Of a stretch of DNA of 64,000 nucleotides, positions 54,831 to 64,000 are shown piece by piece. The notes beneath the pieces are model-generated. The model searched no databases and was not told the DNA's origin. It saw only the letters and a list, made by a program, of their open reading frames with translations. The stretch is taken from the NCBI GenBank assembly GCA_017893485.1, contig CM030361.1:304196822-304260821 (forward strand), in the 5' to 3' direction. The first letter of the stretch is position 1; each line of letters starts with the position of its first letter. The DNA is from Hemerocallis citrina (lineage: Eukaryota > Streptophyta > Magnoliopsida > Asparagales > Asphodelaceae). The translations under genes were made by a program, and so were the position numbers.

Positions 54831-56753
54831 GCCCTGGGCGAACATGACCTTGTCAATGACACAAAGCTTCGACACCTACAGCTTCTTTTCATTATCTTGT
54901 AGGAGGGCCTTCTCCTTCTCCAACCAAGTTTGGTCCTATTGACGGTGGTCAGCTCCACCTTTAAAGCACATCCACGAGTTTCCAAATTGTGAACCCGCAG
55001 CTTCTGATCCTTCATATCCCTCTTGAACTGCTGAGCCCTTCGCTCTGACTGCATGAGCTTGCAGGTATACTGCATCCTCAACTCCGTCCCTTGCAGATTC
55101 GCCTATGAAAAAAAGCAAAGACCTGAAATTTTCAAGAACATAAAAAGATTAAGTAACAGGGTTTGGAAAACACTTACAATCGTGTCTCCCTGAGCCCACT
55201 TCATGAAACATGACTCGAGGGTCTCGGTTTAGAGGCTCTCCCTATCTCGAGGGGTGGCCAGGTGCTCCACCTCCTCGTTCGCCACCAGACCCTCCATTAA
55301 AGAATCTGCTGACTTCACGGACAAGTTGGGGGCCCATGGCACCAACCCCTCCTCCCCTACAATCTCCCTGGTCTCGGGATGGATGGGTGGGAGACTAGAC
55401 TTCACAATCTCGATAACCTTAAGGTTACCAGAGCTCGACCCCGCATTGTTCGAGCCAGAGGTGCCCGAAACTGCATGGGCCTTTGACCTCTTAGACTTCG
55501 CCTTGGAAGTCCCCTCGGACGCAGCAGCGGGGGGGCCTTTTCTTTGGCTTCGGCTGCTCGACTGCCTTCTTCTTGGCCAAGAAGGCCCTCCTCGCCTCAA
55601 TATCCGCATCATCCATAGCTGCAAAAGAAAATACGAGTTGTAAGAACGAAGGGAAAAGGACAGGCATAAAAAGGAAATGAAAAACGTACGTGGGTCGATG
55701 AGGCTCAGTCCAATCCTCGCTAAATGCCTATCAGTTACATTCGCCCAACTGATACTTCCTTTGGCAACAACCTGCTCAACATCCTCCTTCACCTCCTTCA
55801 TAAAGTATTTCTCCTTTAGGGCCTTGTGGATGGGCTTGTAGAAATACTAGTTCGTCGGGATTTCCCAAGGTACCTGATTATAAACGACAAAATATTTCTC
55901 TTTTCATTCCTTGATGCAGTCCAGGTGACCGTGGACTAACCATCTATGGGGGTGAGGGGAGATGTAATATAACCCCTAATACGTCCCTACCGAGCTGATC
56001 CTGAGGTAGGCTCAGAAATACTTCAACTTCAAAGGGACTCCCCTCTCTTCCCAGAGCAACATGAAGCATACGATATGATTCCATGAGTTCGGGCCGTACT
56101 GCATTGGACTCAGTCCTGCCTAATTCAGCACCTGCTTCACAAACAGATGCAAGGATAACCTCAACCCCGAGCTAAAGGCATCGACCAAAAATATGCAAAA
56201 CCAAGGGGCCAGGTTATCCGTCTGTTAGAGCCCTGAGCTCGGTATCATCAACTCATATTCCAAGAAAATGAAGTAGCTCGCCCATATCAGTGGGTGGTAG
56301 CTGCTTGTCATCACGCTCTGTATATTGTCTGCTCTGATCCTCTGACGGCTCGGTGAAGAGGGCTGCACCCCGATCTGAACCAAATCTTTGAGGTCGTCTA
56401 GATACACTCTGATCGAACACGGCTACTGAAGATAGGGTACGTCGAGCCCGCCCTTCAGAAAAAACTTGATAGACGACCCAGCACTGTAGGGAAGAGTCCA
56501 CTTTAGCTATCTGTCCCAAATGCGGGGAGCCCTCGGTGTAAAGGACGATGCCAATCACTTCAAACGCACAATCCCCTATGGCGTATCGACCTTCTTAGCT
56601 CCACCCTCGTCCTCTCCCCCCTTGGTTGATACTTCTCTATTTTCAGGCTTTTGTCCTCATCCTCGACATCATCTCCCCCTTTGGTCGCCAAATTTAGCTC
56701 GACTTCCTCCGCCTCTTCTTCCTCGCCCTCGTACAAATCCACCACTTCACCCT
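54831..56753 (-). pseudogene. Antisense extra ORF of Tat element 2, broken
   Basis: Read on the minus strand. The N-terminus is acidic (MVDLYEGEEEEAEEVELN, 56745 downward). The Transposase_28-like part follows in pieces (56253-56558 and on, with LGVILHLPSPP-type motifs near 55950). Next come 55229-55801 (KSADSLMEGLVANEEVEHLA at its end) and a coiled coil (54674-55081: QSERRAQQFKRDMKDQKLRV). Many stops and shifts. It is orthologous in position and type to 18220-21275 of element 1, but the two are not closely similar in sequence. Confidence 0.65.
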
Positions 56754-56868
56754 CACACTACAAACCGCTACGCCTCTAGCGGCATATCTTTCCTAGTGTT
56801 TCAACAACATGCCGCTATAGGTATAGAAAAATTTTATTTTATAAAAACACACTCTCTGTAACGGATGT
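56754..56868 (+). mobile_element. CACTA-like transposon end
   Basis: CACTACAAACCGCTACGCCT begins here, within the antisense ORF of Tat 2, with GCGGCATA and GCCGCTATA subterminal motifs, as at ends of plant CACTA elements. The other end is not seen, and LTR sequence follows at 56869. Confidence 0.45.
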
Positions 56869-57190
56869 AAAGCCCCTGCCCCTAGCTCAGACAATTTATA
56901 CAATTTATAAGACAAATTAGATACTATATAGTAAACTGCCCACCACAGGCTGCCTCTCAAAAGGTAGTTAACCGAATTAGTGACTCTTGATCATAGGCTA
57001 TTATATTTTAATATTATTTTTATTCTATCAACTCCCTATATGGAATTAACTTTACTCATCACTCTCTTTACTCCCGTGCTGAACACAAAGAGAAAGCAGA
57101 GAAGGCATGCTTCAATAAGTCCCAGGCGGGCCCCCACACATGCGCCACGTCACCTATTGTGACGTCACAGCCAACAACAACCCAGGGCTA
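56869..57190 (+). repeat. LTR fragment related to the solo LTR
   Basis: TGTAAAGCCCCTGCCCCTAG matches the start of the solo LTR at 53681, and GCCCACCACAGGCTGCCTCT plus TCTTGATCAT further on match as well. Similarity fades near 57190; the right end is missing. Confidence 0.75.
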
Positions 57191-57299
57191 CTGCCCTTTT
57201 ACGAAAATTTTGCCGAAATGCCCTCTTTTTTGAAAATAATTAGCGACCTACCCTACTTTCGAAAACATTTAGCGAGATGCCCTTGTCTGTGACACGTCA

Positions 57300-57545
57300 G
57301 CAACAAACGTTATTGGGAAAAACGGCATCAGCTATTTATATGCCGTTCTTCCCAATAACGGCATCTCTTTTTGAAAAAATTGTCATGCCGTTATTCCCAA
57401 TAACGGCATTGCTTAGTTTTTGTAAAGATCTCTACTGTATCAATCTTGACTCGAGATTGAAATGCAAAAAAGAAAATAACTGATGCCGTTCTTCGGGAGA
57501 ACGGCATCGTTTATACTGATGCCGTGTTCCACAATAACGGCATCA
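57300..57545. repeat. Palindrome array, left of the mobile-domain gene (5 copies)
   Basis: Five imperfect palindromes of about 28 bp, of the form GATGCCGTTATTCCCAATAA then CGGCATC, at about 57306, 57340, 57387, 57482 and 57520. Stems vary but keep GCCGTT/AACGGC. Confidence 0.8.
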
Positions 57546-57749
57546 GTTATTATCTTTTAGCACAAGTCCCTATAATCGAAAAACCCCTTCTTCTTCCCCT
57601 TTTCACTTGTGGTTTGTTTCCTTCCCCACTTTCACCCGAAAACCCTAAACCCTTAAAAAAAATCCTAATAGGCTGTGTAATCGATTTGAAGTTGGGAGTT
57701 TACTCTTCAATCTTTCATTAAGAGTGCCAAATCATTCTGAATCTGAGAA

Positions 57750-60065
57750 TATTGTAAGTATCCAAAAAACTCTAATTTGTATTTTGTAAAGTTGATTTTG
57801 ATAGTATGATAGATGTGTGCATTGGTAGTATAGTACAAGTAATGTAGATTTGTGTTATTGAAGTAGTAATTTTGGAAATAATATTATGTATTGTTAGTGA
57901 TGTAGGGTTTACAAAATATTGAATTGTTGAGAAATGTGAAATTGTTCATTTTGTTAGGAATACAATGAAAGGTGGAATTGTTTATTTTGAAAATTCTTTT
58001 ACTAAAATTGTTGTTGATTACTGTTTGTTATTGTTGACAGGCCAATGGATCCTACACAACCATCTTCTTCGCATGGTGCCGGTGCTTCTTCTACTTCTTC
58101 ATTTGGACCACAGGGACATCCTGGTCCACTAGATCCTACGGTTCTATATTTGCAACCAGACCACAGATCACAGGCCGTTTGGACCGGGGATGTAGAGAAG
58201 ATGAGTTTCCGGATTCACAACATCATGCCGGTGATCCCCGGTATTGAAAATTACTTGGTCAGCAGCGGATTCTACGAGATGTCGAAGCTGACGAAAAATA
58301 AAGTGTGACCACGCTCTACTTACCGCACTTGTGGAGCGATGGAGGCCGAAGACTCACACGTTTTACTTGCCGGTTGGAGAGATGACGGTCACCTTACAAG
58401 ATGTCGCTGTGATTGTGGGTCTTCCGATTGATGGGATGGCCATCACCGGCAATTTGATGTTCAACAAGGTTGCATTGGTACAGGACTATCTCGGCTTGGA
58501 TGTGCCTGAAGAGGACCACGGCATATGGGTTGGGGAATCTATTAGACGTTCATACCTTGGCGATCAGTTCACTCATCGAATGCCACCTGCGCTGACGGGC
58601 ATCCAACTCCAGAACTATACGCGCGCATATCTACTATCGTTGATTGGAGGGATCCTATTCCCTAACTCTTCAGGTGACGTAGTCCACCTAATATACCTTC
58701 CTCTCATAGCTGACCTGCAAACAGCCGGCTGATATAGTTGGGGAAGTGCGGCTCTAGCCTCCCTCTACCGTGCACTTTGTAACTGTTCTATGGGGTCGAT
58801 ACAAATGACAGGGCCGATGTCCATCTTACAAATATGGTGTTGGCCGACCCCGTGTCACGGTATTATCAGAGAGTTGGAGAGTACTACAGGATAATCCTGT
58901 GCTGAGAGCTCCTCTCGGTGCCTACTGGGCGGAGAAGCGTACATGGAGGGATAACCCACGTGGTGTCCTCACCTATTACAGGGACAAACTCGATCAGTTG
59001 AGGGAAGAGTTCGTCAATTGGACCCCGTACACAGACGATAGGCTGCAGCGTCTACCACCCATTTGCACCGCCAACAATCAGTTGTGGTTGACCTTAGCTC
59101 CACTTGTGAACTTCTCAGTTGTGGTGTTTTATTACCCCGGACGTGTCCTTCGCCAATTCAATGCACAACAACCCGTCCCGGCGAACTCATTATACGATCG
59201 TAGGCTACACAACATCACGGGTCAAGATCGTTTACCAAACATGGATTGGGCCGATCACTACCGTGCTTATGTTGGAGCTTGGAATGAGCGGAGGTACGAG
59301 TTGGTAGTTGAGGGTATTGTACAGCCGTATGACGGATCGATGCATACAACTTATATGGCATGGTACAGACGCATCACAAGATTGTATGTCGCGCCAAAAA
59401 CTGATCTTCCCGCGGGTGTCCAACAACCAATACCCGGCGCACCAGGTTGAACCACCACCTGCACATTCATCATCACAACCGATGTATCAACCAAAAGCTT
59501 CATCATACCGTCTTATGGTAATTTAGTTTGTTTGTTGAATTTCATTTATTTCGATTAATTTTAATTGTGCATCTTTAATTACAACATATATGGTTTACTA
59601 TTATAGATCAAAAGCACATGGGATATGGCTAGAAAATGTGCGAATGTCTTGAAGTGCAACGCCAATAAGGCATGCAAAGAATTGGCACGAGACCTCCTGT
59701 GCAATTGTCGTACCTCTCTTGAAGAGGTTGGAGATGGTCCACGTTTCAATGACCTAATGCGGTCAACCGAAGAGCAACGCCAACAAGTACGGCCTACCGC
59801 TAGTCAAGCTCCACCTCCACCACAACAAGCATTGGAATTAGGAGATCCCCTCGCCCCAAAAACTCCATCACATCATCGAAGAGCCAAGACCGTTCGCTTC
59901 CCTCCACCTCAAAGCCAATTGGCAAATCCGGAGATTGAAGTAAGAGGAGGTGATGAAGAAGAAGGAGTTGGTCCAAGTGGAACCGCAACGCAAGAGCCAC
60001 AGGAACATAGACGTAAAGTCCCGGCTCGAAGGAGGAGAGCACCCCAACACTTCACGCCGAGTTAA
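57750..60065 (+). pseudogene. Plant mobile domain (PMD, MAIN-like) gene, broken
   Basis: A 5' intron (57754-58040, GTAAGT...TTGACAG) precedes the ATG at 58045 (MDPTQPSSSHGAGASSTSSF). PMD motifs: ERWRPKTHTFYLPVGEMTVT, LQDVAVIVGLPIDGMAITG, YLLSLIGGILFPNSSGD, VHLIYLPLIADL, then YSWGSAALASLYRALC. Lesions: frameshift near 58300, TGA at 58730-58732 (one base from Arg), frameshift near 58880, another near 59440. The domain ends MDWADHYRAYVGAWNERRY. A second intron (59518-59606) leads to a C-terminal exon to 60065 (SLEEVGDGPRFNDLMRSTEE, Arg-rich tail). PMD proteins occur both as host nuclear proteins (MAIN, MAIL1) and in MULE and gypsy elements; here the MULE neighbour favours the element version. 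Confidence 0.8.
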
Positions 60066-60720
60066 TTGGAAGCAATATTTATGTATTAATGGTCTTTTTG
60101 TAATACAACACTTTATTTAGTATTTGAAGTGTGGATGTGCATTGATGTATCTGTGCTTGTGATTGAAAACAACTGCATTTAGAAGTTTGAATACAACTGC
60201 ATTTAGAAGTTTAGAAATGTGATGTATCTGTGGATGTGCACTTTATTTATAAGTTTGAAGTCTGTGAAATCCTTCTGTGGATGAACTTGAGGAATTTAGT
60301 TGAATTGATGAATTTGATAAATTTGATTTTGATGCATTGATGTATTTGTGCATGTTTGTGAAATTTTGATGCATTTGATGCATGTCTGTTGAAGTGCATG
60401 TATCTGTGAAGTATGATGTATCAGACTTCATTGCACACAGCTTGAAATCTGATGTATCTGTGAAAATGCACTAGGTTGAAGTGCATTTTCAAAGTAGGTT
60501 TCACAGATGCATATTCAAAGTAGGTTGGAGTATGAAGTTTTGATCCTGTGCATTTTGATTTGAAGTTTTGAAGTTATCTGTGCATATCTGTGCATTTCTT
60601 TGTTCAAGTATGGAGTTGGAAGTTGTATATGTTGTGAATTTTGAAGTTGAATCTGTGAATTTGAATTGAGTTGAAATTTGAAGAGGTGGTCTGTGCATGT
60701 CTGTTAAGTAAAAAAAAAGA
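60066..60720. other. 3' region of the mobile-domain gene, low complexity
   Basis: T/G-rich DNA with many copies of GATGTATCTGTG, GTGCATTTTGAT and GAAGTTTGAA-like words. No gene; the short ORFs on the minus strand reflect the repeats. Confidence 0.6.
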
Positions 60721-60724
60721 ATAA

Positions 60725-61060
60725 ACGATGCCGTTATTCGCAATAACGGTATCTTAATCCTGTAACGTTATTGTGAATAACGGCATTCACTTATAGGGAA
60801 AATTAGAAAATATGGAGTTCGCTGCCAAATGATTCTGTGACCACAGTCGTTTTTCAGAAGCACGGCATCACTTAACTATGCCGTTATTCTCAATAACGGC
60901 ACCTTTTAACTATGACGTTGTTCAGAAGCACGGCATAAGTTATACATCAAAATCTCAACATTTGAGTATTCTGCCAAACTTTCTGTCTCCACAGTCGTTT
61001 TTGAGAGTAACGGCATAGATCAAAGATGCCGTTATTCACAACAATGGCATCTGTTGTTTG
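60725..61060. repeat. Palindrome array, right of the mobile-domain gene (about 7 copies)
   Basis: Related palindromes as at 57300: GATGCCGTTATTCGCAATAA (60728), GTAACGTTATTGTGAATAAC, TATGCCGTTATTCTCAATAA, GATGCCGTTATTCACAACAA (61024) and three variants with CAGTCGTTTTTCAGAAGCAC. Some copies are degenerate on one arm. Confidence 0.75.
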
Positions 61061-61265
61061 AATAGTTGTGCATGTTTCTGTGCATGTTTTGTTGTGTTTT
61101 AGTATAAACAACTAATTTAACTATATCCACCATCGATTCAACCCACAAATCTCATTCCAAATAATTTAAACTTAAATTACTCAACATTCAAAAATAACTT
61201 TATAATTTCGTACTAACACTTACAAAGGAAAATACATAACTAACATCCAATAACTAGGAAAATAT

Positions 61266-63914
61266 TCAAGTGCGGGTAGATTGTGAAGTCCCCACACTTT
61301 GTACATTCTTACAACTGCGTCTATTGTGCCCGTGCACACCACATTTTGAACATACTTTTCCACTACTCTCGCCTTCTCGAGCGTCCATGTCATTGCGGAT
61401 ACGAGTACTCTTAGGCCTCCCCTTCACCCGACGAAGACTAGAATCAACTATTAGTACCGGTGCGCTTTGGGTAAGCCAATAAGATTCGTTTGGGATAGGA
61501 TTGAAAGATGGTGCCCATGTTTTTGCTAACGAATCCATAGAGTAGAAGGGATCTATGTACGGTTGATAATCAAGCGCACGTGAAGCACATACCGCTAACA
61601 CATGAGAGCATGGAACGTGGAACAGTTGAAATTTGCCACATGTACAAGTTCGGCCTTCTAGGTCCACCGTATGCCAATGGCCACCCTTTTGATATCCACC
61701 GTCCATTCTAATGCCCGTTTTCACCCCAAAAACACCATTGCGCTTAAACATTATGGCCTCATGTAAATTTGATTTTTCACGGCGGACATCAATAAGGTCC
61801 TGAATCCGGGGTGCCCATAGTTTAGCTTCAGCGATAAGTGTCTGCGCGGCCTCACGGCGGTCGGTGAAGTACATGTTGAGACGGAAAAATATCTGTTCTA
61901 CAATTGCGGTGACAGGTAAGCTACGAACACCTTTTAGAACCGAGTTGAAAACTTCGGACAGATTTGTTGTCATAATACCATATCTACGCCCACCATCAGC
62001 AGTAAGTGCCCACTTCTCAATTGCTTTTTCCTTAACCCAATTAGTCTTATCAGCATTGCTAGCTTCAAGTTGTGCCATCTTTTCCTCGTACTTTTTCCAC
62101 TGATTTTGACACGCAATTACCTTCAATTTATTCATCAAAAATTTCGAACCTAATTTTTTATGAAAATTGCTAGCAAAATGCCGCATACAGTACCGATGAT
62201 ATGCAAATGGTTCCCTCGACGTGCCAAACTCATTTCCCATTGCTGATAAAATACCGGCATGTCGGTCAGAAATAACACAAAGACCTTCACGATCTGTAAC
62301 AAAGCACCGAATACAGTTCATGAACCATGTCCACGTTTCTATGCTTTCACCTTCAACCAGTGCAAACGCAAACGGAAACCTCCCGTTTGCGTCTGGTGAA
62401 ACCGCAATCAACAAACAGCCTTTGTATTTCCCATACAAGTGAGTACCGTCTACACTTATAACTGGTCTACATGATTTAAATCCTTCGATGGAAGGACCGA
62501 ATGCCCAAAAAACACCCTTAAATGTTTCTATGCCCGGCCCGGTCGTAGTCTTCGCCCAATGTACAGCCGTACCCGGATTTGAAGCTTGAATTGCATTGAG
62601 TAGATATGGTAATTTAGTGTACGCTGTTTCAAAAGAACCATATAGTTTCTCAATTGCTTTATGTTTTGCCTTCCAAGCTTTCCAATATGATATTGTGTAT
62701 TGGAGCCTACCCTTCACCTGCCCAATTATGGCTCTTGGTGTTATTGAGATTTTCTCCTTCAGAGTATCCATTATCATCATCGATACGACCGTCGAGTCAA
62801 TTTTGCTGTGATCCTGAGTCAATGTAGGATTCACACATGTGTGTACACCTTCAAGCTTTTTCACCACAAAATAATCACGACCTTTGGGAACACTTGCACG
62901 CAAGCGCCATGGACAACCAACTTCATTTTGAAGTGATGGATTTTCTGCAATCTGCTCGGCTGAATGGTGGATGGGCGCGTATTTACATTTCATATGGTAT
63001 AGACAACGATCTGATTTTACCGTCACGAATTCTCTGTGGTTCTTCACGGTGTACATCTTCACTTGATGTTGTAGAGCATCTTTGGATGGAAATCTTTGAC
63101 CAATAAAGAGTTCATCCAAGTTGGAAGAACCATTGGAAGACTGACCATGTTCATGTACGGTGGCATGGGACATTCATTCGCTTGATTGCGATCCACGCAT
63201 AGCTGCACTTGTGTCCTGACTTGGCAACCCGCAGGCATTGTTAACCGGCACATGAACATTGGCATCAATAACTGGAGCTTCAACGGCAATCTCCTCATCA
63301 TCATCCTCGAGACTGCGAACCTCATCTTCTTCCTCTTCTACCAAGTCGTTATTTACAACGGCGTTGTCGAAGTCTTCCAAAGCAATACCAGCTACCATAA
63401 AATTTTGTGGCAATGGGGTCGGATGTACCTGCTCGTATTCGGAAGAAATAGGTTCCGTTGGAGTTGTGCTAGTATCTCCAATTGTATTTGAAATCCTTGC
63501 GTGTGACTCTGCAGATGGTTTCAAAGTCCTTGTGGGCCTTGGACTTTCGATAACAACTCTTGTAGTATTTGGAAGCCTCGTTTGATCAATATATAACTCA
63601 ACTATATTCCAACCACAACTTGGATGAAGTGTCCTAAGCAAGACAGACCTCAGAGAACTGTCACTGTCTATGGGTACCAACATGAAGTACTGTCCATCCC
63701 CTTTACCAGTAGAATAACGGGCTCTCAGTTTCAGACTCATTTCACTTCTATCTCAATTTGTGACTTCATATATCTTATCTATTAATTCTGCGTAAGCAAA
63801 ATTGGGGGTAGCCCAAATAATTACCGGATCAACATCACTATAAGAATATCCAATTTTTTGATCCTTAATTACTTCACCCCCATAATATAACCAAATAGGG
63901 ATATCAAATTCCAT
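61266..63914 (-). pseudogene. MULE (Mutator-like) transposase, two in-frame TGA stops
   Basis: 883 codons in one frame from an ATG at 63912-63914 (just after an AG acceptor-like TATGCATAG) to 61266, broken only by TGA at 63753-63755 and 63174-63176. The first part (MEFDIPIWLYYGGEVIKDQK, RYSTGKGDGQYFMLVPID, then acidic DLVEEEEDEVRSLEDDDEE) is the N-terminal region. The rest is 635 codons from 63173: DNA-binding domain (LDELFIGQRFPSKDALQHQV, CPWRLRAS), MULE catalytic domain with VDGTHLYGKYKG (Asp 242), VISDRHAGIL (Asp 303) and NLSEVFNSV (Glu 407), SWIM zinc finger CTCGKFQLFHVPCSH (510-524), and a C-terminal zinc knuckle CSKCGVHGHNRRSC (608-621). All key residues are present. Both TGA codons are one C-to-T step from Arg CGA. 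Confidence 0.9.
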
Positions 63915-64000
63915 ACCTATGCATAAAAATTAAAACATATTCAAGTCATTCACTACTCACAATAAACAAAACATTGAAATAAAAATCAAACATAAGGTTA
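63915..64000. other. Probable intron or 5' region of the MULE transposase
   Basis: AT-rich DNA upstream of the transposase frame. The TATGCATAG that ends in AG just before the frame suggests that an exon lies further right, outside the window. Confidence 0.4.

Larger units (their letters stand above)
39918..56753 (+). mobile_element. Tat-lineage gypsy element 2, multiply interrupted, right end outside window
   Basis: A 459-bp 5' LTR is followed by a degenerate primer site, gag, protease, RT, RNase H, archaeal-type RNase H, truncated integrase and the antisense ORF, the same order as element 1. It is broken by a hAT element in gag (41787-42897), a copia element after RNase H (45579-53441), a solo LTR in integrase (53681-54337) and a CACTA-like end at 56754. 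Its 3' LTR is not in the window. It landed in plastid-derived DNA. Confidence 0.85.

Noticed and set aside
59800..60050. Minus-strand ORFs of 60-80 codons over the mobile-domain C-terminal exon
   Set aside because: Shadows of the plus-strand Pro/Arg-rich exon.
1..64000. rRNA, tRNA or riboswitch genes
   Set aside because: I saw no rRNA core sequence and no cloverleaf with A and B boxes; the tRNA-like matches are all primer binding sites next to LTRs.

Overview
This is nuclear DNA from a flowering plant with a large, repeat-packed genome. Every recognisable coding stretch belongs to a plant transposable element (Ty3/gypsy Tekay-like and Tat-like elements, Ty1/copia, hAT, MULE, PIF/Harbinger and hairpin MITEs) or to inserted plastid DNA (ycf2, rpoA, rps19 pieces). 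I see no intact host gene, rRNA or tRNA. Almost every ORF carries stops or frameshifts.

Layout, left to right. 1-1857: 5' end of a gypsy element on the minus strand (gag runs off the window; LTR beyond it). 2119-2803: Harbinger-type MITE with TTA duplications. 3388-9628: Tekay-like gypsy element (3.4 kb 5' LTR, primer site, gag, protease/RT), broken off in RNase H. 10006-11005: relic of a hAT transposase with a TTF-type zinc finger. 12070-23995: a Tat-lineage gypsy element with both 579-bp LTRs, an integrase deletion, an antisense extra ORF and a 3' region full of tandem repeats. 24172-26869: 5' part of a copia element whose LTR was split by a 1.4-kb insertion carrying a captured pinin-like gene fragment. 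26870-29880: BED-finger hAT transposon inserted in that copia gag. 29880-38654: second Tekay-like element, 5' LTR truncated, with chromodomain integrase and an extra leader ORF. 38655-39917: rearranged plastid DNA.

39918 to 56753 is a second Tat-lineage element, interrupted by a hAT element (41787-42897, itself holding a MITE), a young copia element (45579-53441) and a solo LTR (53681-54337, also holding a MITE). From 56754 there is a CACTA-like end, a relic of the same LTR family as the solo LTR, and then a Mutator-like region (about 57190 to past the window end) pairing a plant-mobile-domain gene (+) with a MULE transposase (-). Arrays of about 28-bp imperfect palindromes flank the mobile-domain gene.

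Perfect or near-perfect target-site duplications fix several insertions: TTA (MITE), AAAGG/AAAGC (Tat 1), GCGACGGC (hAT), AGAGG (copia), TATGC (solo LTR). By eye the copia LTRs differ at about 17 of 1248 positions and the Tat 1 LTRs at about 45 of 579, so the copia insertion is much younger. The most interesting candidates are a possible gag/pol intron at the same place in both Tekay copies, the captured pinin-like fragment, the mobile-domain/MULE pair with palindrome arrays, and the satellite-like arrays in Tat 1. All identifications are from reading translations; no database search was possible.
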